From NCBI GenBank assembly GCA_039519185.1, contig CM076849.1:75375621-75439620 (forward strand): 64,000 nt of DNA. The letters run 5' to 3'. Shown one piece after another: positions 57,092 to 64,000 of the stretch. The translations under genes were made by a program, and so were the position numbers. The notes beneath the pieces were generated by a model that did no database searches, was not told where the DNA came from, and saw nothing but the letters and a program-made list of their open reading frames with translations. The number at the start of each line of letters is the position of its first letter. Position 1 is the stretch's first letter. This stretch comes from Astragalus membranaceus. Lineage: Eukaryota > Streptophyta > Magnoliopsida > Fabales > Fabaceae.

Positions 57092-57557
57092 TGAACCGGA
57101 CTCTTCTCCGAGCGATCGGTCCTCTTGTTGATATGAGTCTGTTTGTGCTCGTGCTGTTCTGGGGCTTGGTGCCAGGTATTGAGGTTGTTCCTGTATGGAG
57201 GCTGGTCGCGTGCAGAGCTCCCTCGGGGTGTACCTGCGATGGCACTCCAACGCCCAAGTCAGTGGGGTGATTTAGTGTAGTAATATTGGTCAAAAACGTA
57301 CCTTTCATATGATGTCAGGGCCTCGTTATATAGTACTTGGGGCGCTGTGGGCGGCCGTTAGATCTGCAAGAATTCCTCTCCGCCGTAGATCTTCCCATCG
57401 TGGGTATTGGGTGGCGCTGGTCGTTTTGGGCCGCTCGCATAGGCCCAAACTTCTTAACGGGTTGCGACCCGATCCAAGCGTCGTGTGATGCTGATTACGT
57501 ACTGGGCCGTCCGCGCCGGTCCAGTATTCATTATGGGCTGCGGCCCACTCCAGAACA
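57092..57557 (-). repeat. Tat 5' LTR (466 bp)
   Basis: TGAACCGGACTC ... CCAGAACA, followed by TSD GTATC. It contains a minus-strand TATA-like CTATATAA (57326-57333). About 60 bases downstream of that on the minus strand lies the shared motif near 57230-57264. Confidence 0.93.
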
Positions 57558-57842
57558 GTATCTTGCCACGTCATTATGACCGCTATGTGCAATTAGCGTT
57601 TTGATAAGATTGAGAATGTTGGTCACATTTGCATAAGCTACGTTAATGGTATATTCTCCAAGACTAACGAGATCTCTATCCGCACCGGGCTTTGAGTTGA
57701 GGAGGGTTGAGCAAAACGAATGGTTTGTGACTTTCATACAAATGGTTTCTACATCCACATCTTTAATTGCATAGGATGATGCTACGCATAAAAGAAAAAC
57801 CAAAAGAAGAGAAGAAAATGAGACATAGGTCTTTTTCTCAAT
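57558..57842 (-). pseudogene. PMEI-like inhibitor gene, 5' part, start codon lost
   Basis: N-terminal half of a pectin methylesterase/invertase inhibitor, a secreted protein that blocks cell-wall pectin methylesterase or invertase. A signal peptide (SFSSLLLVFLLCVASSYA) is followed by VETICMKVTNHSFCSTLL, with the first conserved Cys pair eight residues apart, and LGEYTINVAYANVTNIL. The codon where the start is expected, just before EKKTYV, is ATT (57840-57842) and the next upstream in-frame codons lead to a stop, so the ATG seems lost. The Tat element cuts the frame after VARY. The remaining half is at 31251-31525. Confidence 0.85.
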
Positions 57843-57900
57843 TCTCTATTCCTACGGTATAGAGTATAGTGATTTGCTTTGGTTTCATTTCTGGATAACC

Positions 57901-57908
57901 ATTTTATA
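57901..57908 (-). promoter_or_regulatory. TATA box of the PMEI-like gene
   Basis: The minus strand reads TATAAAAT about 60 bases upstream of the expected start codon, a normal distance for a plant gene with a short leader. The rest of 57909-58130 is AT-rich with nothing recognised. Confidence 0.55.
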
Positions 57909-58129
57909 AAGAATAAAGAATTTCAAACAATTAAAGAGAATGGTATAAGACATAAAATATTAATATCATTAAATCTGAATTAATTATTTTCATTTAATTC
58001 GTTGAAGTCAAAATCGTTAATTAGGTATCTTATGAATGTTTGGTCAAAAAAAAGGTATCTTATATCAATCAATGGGTTCAATTTGTTTTAATAAAAATAA
58101 CCGACAACTATTTATTATTTTTTGAACAC

Positions 58130-58130
<1 letters not shown>

Positions 58131-58189
<59 letters not shown>
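58131..58189. repeat. (TA)n microsatellite
   Basis: About 29 TA units. Confidence 0.97.
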
Positions 58190-58192
<3 letters not shown>

Positions 58193-58220
58193 AGACAATG
58201 AATACATATATATACACACA

Positions 58221-58250
58221 CTAGTGTATGACCCGTGCAGCACGGGTATA
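58221..58250 (-). mobile_element. Helitron-like 3' end (1)
   Basis: On the minus strand: ACCCGTGC-T-GCACGGGT hairpin, then CATACA and CTAG followed by T. A short GC hairpin just before CTRR-T is the Helitron 3' signature. The body would extend to the right, where an hAT element follows; no 5' TC end was identified. Confidence 0.6.
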
Positions 58251-58280
58251 CATTTTCTTGTTTTAATGTAATTTGAAATT

Positions 58281-59085
58281 CAGGGCCGTCCCATACAATT
58301 TGGAGGCCCTGTGCAAATCATAAAAGTGGGGCCTTAATTATATTATTACTAAATAAATCACCAAAACTCAAACTTCGTTATTTAAATTATAAATCCCGTT
58401 TGAGAAAGAGTTAATTCTTCAATTCTTTTCTTTTTCTTACGCTTCTCACATCCAGAATCATATTTTCTAATCTTGGGAAGCATAGTAGAAAAGACAAAAC
58501 CTGATAATTTCGCTTTCCGGCGGTGGTAGAAACGAGGATGACTGTCAGTCCGTCACGCGATCTCAACTTCAATCCACTGCCAAGTACACAGATAGATATT
58601 AAATAGGGTAGTATAATATGTTTGTCTCAAATCTCAATATAATAGTATTTTAAGAATACCAAGCAAAATTGTAGAAATAAGAAATCAAGCTACAGTTACA
58701 AATACCAAACAAAATTGTAGGGAACGATTAAGAGAAGATTGAATTAATTTGCTCTTGAATCTTGGATTGAATTTGTTGATGATTGAATTTGTTGAAGATT
58801 GAATTTGTTGATGATTGAATATTTGTTGAAGATTGAATTTGGTGAGGGATTAGGGACCGATTGCTGGACGTATGCCGCGTGAATAATTTGGTGAGGGTTA
58901 ATTAAATAGGTATGCGTGAATATGATGGGCCGATGATATGAGAGTCCATTTAATAAACAAAACAATGGCTCAGTGGAAGGAAGGGGAATGTATGGGCCAA
59001 CAAAAAAATTGGGGCCCCTAATTTTTTTTTCTGGGCCGAGGTCTTGTGCGCCTGCACAGGCTGCACACCCTCTAGGTCGGCGCTG
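58281..59085. mobile_element. hAT transposon, non-autonomous (805 bp)
   Basis: Terminal sequences CAGGGCCGTCCC and (complement) CAGCGCCGACC are imperfect inverted repeats, flanked by the 8-bp duplication TTGAAATT (58273-58280 and 59086-59093), typical of hAT elements. No transposase frame is present. The interior has a 15-bp repeat GATTGAATTTGTTGA (58767-58840). Confidence 0.85.
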
Positions 59086-59096
59086 TTGAAATTAAT

Positions 59097-59540
59097 TTAT
59101 CTTATGTACCTTGCCTCGGATTCTCGAATCCGGAGTCTCCAGTTGGTATCTGATGTGTCGTTATCTTCTCCTGGCTCGAGGTCGGATGAATATCACGAAG
59201 GTCGGAATCTTCCGAGGATGATGATTATCGAGTCGTCTTCTTTCGAGGTTGGGGTCGGGCACCTGCAGACACTCCGATGCTAAAGTCAGCAAACAGAAGT
59301 CAGTGAGGTGCAAATGAGCGAAAAAAGCGTAGCTGGATATGTGGGCAGGACCCGTATTTATAGACGTAGAGTACCGGGGATTCGCAGGATGTATCCGATC
59401 CAGACCGTTGGATTGGGGCGCTTCAATCTGATCCGTAGATCTTGGCTCCGGATAGGGAGTGCCTTGTTGGGCCGGATCTTGGGCGGAACTGGCCCATTAC
59501 ATTCGTGGATTGGGCCTCATGGGCCGATCCGAAACAATTT
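59097..59540 (-). mobile_element. Tat-type LTR remnant
   Basis: It contains the shared motif ACCTGCAGACACTCCGATGC (59261-59280) and, on the minus strand, TATAAATA (59355-59362) in the same relative order as in the two Tat LTRs of this window. Exact ends are unclear; the word AATTTAT occurs just outside both sides (near 59094 and 59536). No internal region is attached, so it is a solo LTR or a fragment. Confidence 0.5.
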
Positions 59541-59576
59541 ATGAATAATATCATATATAATCTCAATATATGTATA

Positions 59577-59610
59577 CTAGTGTGTATGACCCGTGCGTTG
59601 TACGGGTATA
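59577..59610 (-). mobile_element. Helitron-like 3' end (2)
   Basis: The minus strand has a hairpin ACCCGT/ACGGGT followed by CATACACACTAG and T, closely related to the end at 58221. Only the terminus is recognised; (ATT)n and (TA)n tracts follow. Confidence 0.55.
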
Positions 59611-59631
59611 CATCTTCTTTTTTGAATTTAA

Positions 59632-59671
59632 TTATTATTATTATTATTATATTATTATTATTATTAATTTG

Positions 59672-59739
<68 letters not shown>
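59632..59739. repeat. (ATT)n and (TA)n microsatellites
   Basis: ATT units at 59632-59668, then about 33 TA units at 59674-59739. The region 59740-59930 is AT-rich with no gene. Confidence 0.95.
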
Positions 59740-59743
<4 letters not shown>

Positions 59744-59941
59744 AAAATGTGGATGTTGTAGATGTTTTTAATTATGTAAATGTAATTTTTTGAAAAAAAA
59801 GAATACACGCTTGTAGATTGACTTATTAGAATACAAAAAACAACGTGTTAATCCTTTATTTAATTAGATGAAATATAAAAAACTGACTCAATGTTGGATA
59901 TGAACTTTATTTATTAGTTAATAAAAAGACGAGCCTTATTT

Positions 59942-60202
59942 TTTTTTGTAGATAAGCAAATATTTCATTCACGGAGCACTAGGGGTGCTCAAACCCAAAC
60001 AACAAGATGAGTTACATATTGTTTAGGCAATCTAGAGGATTAATCCACCACGTGGAAATTGACAAACTTGAACTAGACCCCCCTCTATACACAATTCAGC
60101 TCCAAGCTAAGCTCTTAATGCGGATCACTACGGATTCAATAGAAGACTCCTCATTTCTAAAGACAAGCCCGTTGCGAGCCAGCCAAATACACCAACAAAT
60201 AT
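59942..60202 (-). mobile_element. 5'-truncated LINE, 261 bp, with poly(A) and TSD
   Basis: Flanked by GAGCCTTATTT (59931-59941 and 60203-60213). The minus strand reads HICWCIWLARNGLVFRNE and later STWWINPLDCLNN, the end of a plant LINE ORF2, then 3' sequence and a poly(A) tail (the T run at 59942). This is the typical product of incomplete target-primed reverse transcription. 60214-60435 shows nothing recognisable. Confidence 0.88.
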
Positions 60203-60435
60203 GAGCCTTATTTGATGGTGGTGCAATTTTGAAGAAATCGAACTTTAAATGTCCTTTAACTTTTAGTATCATGGTGTATGAATAAGAAAAAGCATGCGTA
60301 TGAAGAAGCTCTGGTTTTCACGCGTTTTGGTTTCTTTCACGAGAAGAGAGTTTTGGTTGTGTTTTTTTTTTGTAAAGAATTATAAATAAAAAAAATAATG
60401 TTTTTTATTATTATTAGTGAGTGAGGGAAGGGATA

Positions 60436-60943
60436 TGTAACACCTCGATAAATTCTAACATGTAGAATTACCGAAATGCACTAAATGACATATATCAGAG
60501 TAACTTCCTGTTAATGAATATTGAACACAAACTAAAAATTTCGATAATACATATCAAATGGTTCTATGAACCTCATTAACTTCCTGAAATTGCTTAAGTT
60601 TCACAACTTAAGACTTATACAATCCTGGTGTTCAATACTCAAAACATAAAGTAGCGGAAACGATTTACAACTGATACATGATCGTTATACAATCGATTAA
60701 TCATAGAAACAGTGAATGGGATATAGGTCCAAAACATGAAATTCAATCTTCAACGACTCCAAGAGTCACACCGGCTAACCGTGCTTCATCGCCTTTGCTT
60801 TCCCCTGTTTCTCTCTAAAAACCACAAATATGAAGGGTGAGATAAACATTATCTCAGTGAGTCCTATCGAGACCCCTTACTAACTCTAGCGGTTCATTAT
60901 GCTTTACTTGCGAGCTCATGGTTGTTGACTCTCAATCATATGA
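60436..60943. mobile_element. Tekay-like LTR, 5' part
   Basis: It starts TGTAACACCTCG and shares the phrase ATCTCAGTGAG.CCTA.CGAGACCCC with the solo LTR at 37201 (near 37590). It stops where the Athila-like LTR begins. Related to, but clearly diverged from, the nested solo LTR. Confidence 0.65.
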
Positions 60944-62232
60944 TGTAAGTTAGGCATTTTTAGGACCAATTGTGCAGGTTTTTCATTGTATCACAGTCAT
61001 TATCTGGGATTTAGTCTAGTTTTAGATAATTGTAGTAGGAAGTTCATTTGTAAGTAATTCCTTCACTTTTGGAGCTAAATGGGACTTGAAGACCTCTAAT
61101 TGGTTGTGGCATCATTCGGCGAACCAGACACTTGCCCGGAAATGCAGCAAAAATGGAGGGATTTGATTTCTGTTCAATATCGCGTCGCGACCAGGAGGGT
61201 TCGCGACGCGACCAGGAGGGTTCGCGACGCGACCAGGAGGAATTTTACAAGCCAGGACTTTTTGTCTTATTCCGCGTCGCGACCAGGAGGGTTCGCGACG
61301 CGACCTGGGGTAGTTTTGCGAAGCCAGATGTTTCTGTCTTATTTCGCGACGCGACGGACACGGGCCGCGTCGCGATGGTGCGTGAAGATTAGGGTTTTTA
61401 AAGCAGTTTCAGCAAATTTTCAAGGGACTTCGTCTGGGGAACAGAACCACACTTTGGAGTAGCAGCTGGGGGCGTTTTTGGGAGCTTCTAATCACTTGGG
61501 AACAAGGTTTTGAAGACTTCTCATGGATTCCTCTATGTGTAACTTCTCCTTATTTATATCTTCTCTTTCCTTGATGTTGTTCATGTAGTTTGTTTTGATT
61601 AGGGAGAGATGACTCTCCCCAAACCTATCTATTGATTACTTTGTCATGGTTGATTCAGTTGTTTGGTTAATTTATCATAAGTCTATGCCTCTTTGTGTAA
61701 TGCTTTACTTCTACATATGCTAGTTGTAATGAATTAGGGTTTGTGATCACATAGGGATATGGGTTACATTCTTGATACGGGGTAGTAGATCACATACTTG
61801 TGATCACCATAGGAATATGGGATTGGATATGTGAATTCTCTATTTCTTGCGTTTATTGCTTTACCTGTTGGCATGAATCACCTAAGGGATTAGGGTTTCT
61901 CAATTAGGAAGAAGGGGTTTTGAGGCAAGGGATTGTCCTTAACCTAATTTTGTGAATTGAATCTGGTAATTTAAACAAACAATTTGAGATTAGCTGAAGG
62001 ATCATAGGATAGGTGAGGGGAGAAGATTCAACCCCTAATCGCTTTTATTTTATTGTTTACAAACGTTTGCTTTATTTTACCGTTACTTCACTTTTCGTCC
62101 AATTGTTACGTCTAAGGATTAATTTACTTGCCTATTGATAATAAATCACAATCCCTGTGGATACGACCGGTACTTACCGTTAATTTTATTACTTGCGACG
62201 ACAATTGGTACACTTGCCAAAAGTATTAACAA
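60944..62232 (+). repeat. Athila-like 5' LTR
   Basis: It begins near TGTAAGTTAGGC (60944; the start could be 60941) and ends GTATTAACA. The end region has AATCCCTGTGGATACGACC and ACTTGCGACGACAATTGG, a phrase typical of plant Athila LTR 3' ends. A GC repeat GCGTCGCGACCAGGAGGGTT with its inverse GCGACGCGACC fills 61175-61375; the Arg-rich frames there are artefacts. Confidence 0.72.
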
Positions 62233-62236
62233 GTTT

Positions 62237-62257
62237 TTGGAGCCGTTGCCGGGGATT
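62237..62257 (+). other. Athila-type primer-binding site
   Basis: TTGGAGCCGTTGCCGGGGA, one base away from the common TGGCGCCGTTGCCGGGGA of Athila elements (tRNA-Asp type). Confidence 0.78.
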
Positions 62258-62469
62258 GTTGATTTCATTGTCAGCAAGGCATTTGAGTTAATTCTTAGTT
62301 GTTTTATTTTATTTTATTTATTTCAGTATTTTATTTTTGTTTTATTTGTTTAGATACTTTGTATTGTGTTGGACTTGTTAACGGTTTGTTGAAGTGTTTC
62401 AGTGAACTGTGTAGCAGGGGCAAAGTTCGAAAGAATTGTTGTTTGTCCCGAGAAAAAAAAATAATTATT

Positions 62470-63174
62470 ATGGAATCCACTTCTCGGATGGAAGATGCTT
62501 TGGCCCAGTTTAGGCAAATGACTGAGACTATCTTCCAGCCTAAAGAGCAAGCTTCTCGGTTGGAAGATGCTTTGTCCGAGTTTATACGAATGTCCGAGAC
62601 CCTCTTCCAACCCCAAGAGCAAGTGATGATAGAGTCCTCGCCACCCTCACTTAGCGGTAATTTTTGTGAAGAACCCCACTTGAATGGAAAATGTGTGACA
62701 CGCACCTTTTGCGATTCTTGTGGGGAGTATCTTGTGGAGTGCAACTGTGAGGATGAGTGGGTAACTATATCAGAAAATTACCCATGGTTATGCACTACCA
62801 ATGAGGAACAAGAAGAACAAGCCCCAACAAAAGAAGAATCCGGGGAGGATAAGGAAGATGAGGAAGAAGAAAAGATTGAAATGGAGGAGCATGTAGTTTG
62901 GAGGGAAGATCAAAGCTCCCAATGTGAGGAAGGGGTGAAAACCCAACAAGAAAAAACCCAACAAATCATGGTTCCTATTATTCTTCCAAGTAGCAAGAAG
63001 GATAGAAGTGAGGAGATTGACATATACTTAGACTCCTTCTATGCCTTATTCATCACCCTTCACCTCAAAAGGGTATGGAAGCATCTACAACTATGTTTCA
63101 AATTCATGATGTTCCTGCCCCAGAAGCGAAAGAAGAAGGATGATGTGTTCTTTGTGTCATATCAGCCACCTTAA
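62470..63174 (+). CDS. Acidic ORF of a non-autonomous Athila-like element
   Basis: A 234-codon frame from ATG 62470, the first strong start after the primer site. The N-terminus is a 24-residue duplication (SRMEDALAQFRQMTETIFQP, then SRLEDALSEFIRMSETLFQP). A Cys-rich patch follows, CDSCGEYLVECNC, that could bind a metal. Then comes a very acidic stretch of E/D-E-E and a basic tail (KRKKKDD). No gag, protease or RT motif is found. It is followed at once by the conserved GGGAGGCAACCCA box. Function unknown; I do not recognise the protein. Confidence 0.55.
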   Translation: MESTSRMEDALAQFRQMTETIFQPKEQASRLEDALSEFIRMSETLFQPQEQVMIESSPPSLSGNFCEEPHLNGKCVTRTFCDSCGEYLVECNCEDEWVTISENYPWLCTTNEEQEEQAPTKEESGEDKEDEEEEKIEMEEHVVWREDQSSQCEEGVKTQQEKTQQIMVPIILPSSKKDRSEEIDIYLDSFYALFITLHLKRVWKHLQLCFKFMMFLPQKRKKKDDVFFVSYQPP

Positions 63175-63188
63175 TAGTGGGATGACAA

Positions 63189-63235
63189 ACGTCAAGCTAG
63201 TGACGTTAAAGAAGCGCTTGGTGGGAGGCAACCCA
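63189..63235 (+). promoter_or_regulatory. Conserved Athila-type non-coding box
   Basis: ACGTCAAGCTAGTGACGTTA and AAGCGCTTGGTGGGAGGCAA followed by CCCA. The GGGAGGCAACCCA phrase recurs in the untranslated region after the ORFs of many plant gypsy elements. The role is unknown. AAGTTTGGGGT occurs twice further on (63839 and 63873). 63236-64000 is otherwise non-coding and belongs to the same element, which continues past the window. Confidence 0.6.
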
Positions 63236-63923
63236 TTGGTTCATTATTTACTGTTTTGAGTCTTTATTTTTCATTCCCTTTTTGACTTAATTTGCACTTT
63301 GGTCTGTACTTATTATAACTTACTCTGTGATATTGAGGCACCACTACCCTATTCTTTTTTTTGTTAAAGCAGCTTCAATGATGATGATGTGTGGCATTTG
63401 GCTTCGCATGTGTACATTTTACCTGTTGAGCACTCGCACGTCAAGTTTTATCATCAAGTACTAGCAGTGGTCATGACAAAAGTTGCGGAAGTTCTTTATC
63501 ATCTGTGAGCAGCATCTCTCAAGTTCCATCTCTACAATCCTAACTGTGAGGTTTGAGCCTAAACACTTTCTTATATATTGTGTGTATTCCTTGCTTGCAT
63601 TAGTCTGCAGAACTTGACTTTGTACTTAATTGTCTTGCATTTGATTTTCATACACACTGAGGCACTTCTATTGGCACCCCTGAGCCTTTCAAACCACACC
63701 TAACTAATGTTTATCCTCTGCTAGCCCCTCTGAGCCTATTATTAAAAATCTGTATGCTGTTTTTTCTGAAAATCATAGCCTAGTTAATTCTTAACTTGGA
63801 GTTAGGTAACAAAAGCTGTGAGAGTGGGGAAAAATTCTAAGTTTGGGGTTGCTCGTGGAATAGCAACATTCTAAGTTTGGGGTGGTATACAAGAGAAGGA
63901 CCAAAGAAAAGAAATAGAAAAAG

Positions 63924-63927
<4 letters not shown>

Positions 63928-63958
<31 letters not shown>
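63928..63958. repeat. (AT)n microsatellite
   Basis: About 15 AT units followed by A-rich sequence at the window end. Confidence 0.95.
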
Positions 63959-63960
<2 letters not shown>

Positions 63961-64000
63961 AAAAAAAAGAAAAAAAAAAGAAATAAAATCCTTCTATTGT

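Larger units (their letters stand above)
31526..57557 (-). mobile_element. Tat-lineage Ty3/gypsy element with nested insertions
   Basis: LTRs of 466 bp at both ends, flanked by GTATC (31521-31525 and 57558-57562). Without the nested solo LTR and Ogre-like element it is about 9.9 kb. The minus-strand order is gag, protease, RT, RNase H, archaeal RNase H, integrase. The double RNase H, the protease motif VDQGSSAD and an antisense gene between integrase and the 3' LTR identify the Tat lineage (Grande/Retand-like). It landed inside the coding sequence of a PMEI-like gene. Confidence 0.93.

Noticed and set aside
61100..61462. 120-codon Arg-rich frame (RVATRRVRDATRR)
   Set aside because: It is the translation of the GCGTCGCGACCAGGAGG repeat in an Athila-like LTR, with no protein-like pattern.

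Overview
The window is nuclear DNA from a flowering plant, very probably a eudicot; I cannot name the species. The evidence is the mix of plant retrotransposon lineages (Tat, Ogre-like, Tekay, SIRE-like copia, Athila-like and L1-type LINE), a plastid-DNA insertion carrying trnfM-CAU and a piece of rpl16, and fragments of plant genes. Almost all of it is transposable elements nested inside each other. Real host gene content is small: a pectin methylesterase/invertase inhibitor gene (PMEI) split by a retrotransposon, one exon of a G-box-type bZIP factor, and a small frameshifted ORF of unknown function.

Layout. 1-5797 is a near-identical second copy of 35389-41185 and ends in a 500-N gap (5798-6297); this looks like a redundant or allelic contig end. 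6298-9204 plus 18955-19135 is an L1-type LINE on the minus strand. It is split by a complete Tekay chromovirus (9205-18954, TSD AGCAA, LTRs of 2.6 kb). 19140-25369 is a mosaic: an LTR fragment, a truncated SIRE-like copia element with a composite plastid insertion (20285-20700), and the 5' end of a Tat-like element. 25530-26520 is a fold-back element. 26521-29640 holds the bZIP exon and CACTA ends. 30271-30546 is the unknown ORF.

31251-57842 is the main structure. A PMEI gene on the minus strand is interrupted by a 9.9-kb Tat element (LTRs 31526-31991 and 57092-57557, TSD GTATC). The Tat pol is interrupted by a 2.2-kb solo LTR (37201-53306, TSD TGAAG). That solo LTR is interrupted by a 13.9-kb non-coding Ogre-like element (38582-52465, TSD CAATT) with two 3730-bp LTRs. 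All three target-site duplications are intact, so the order of insertion can be read directly. The Tat element also carries an antisense gene between integrase and its 3' LTR.

57843-64000 holds the PMEI promoter, two Helitron-like 3' ends, an 805-bp hAT element with an 8-bp TSD, a Tat-type LTR remnant, a 261-bp 5'-truncated LINE with an 11-bp TSD, a Tekay-like LTR start, and the 5' part of an Athila-like non-autonomous element that runs off the window.
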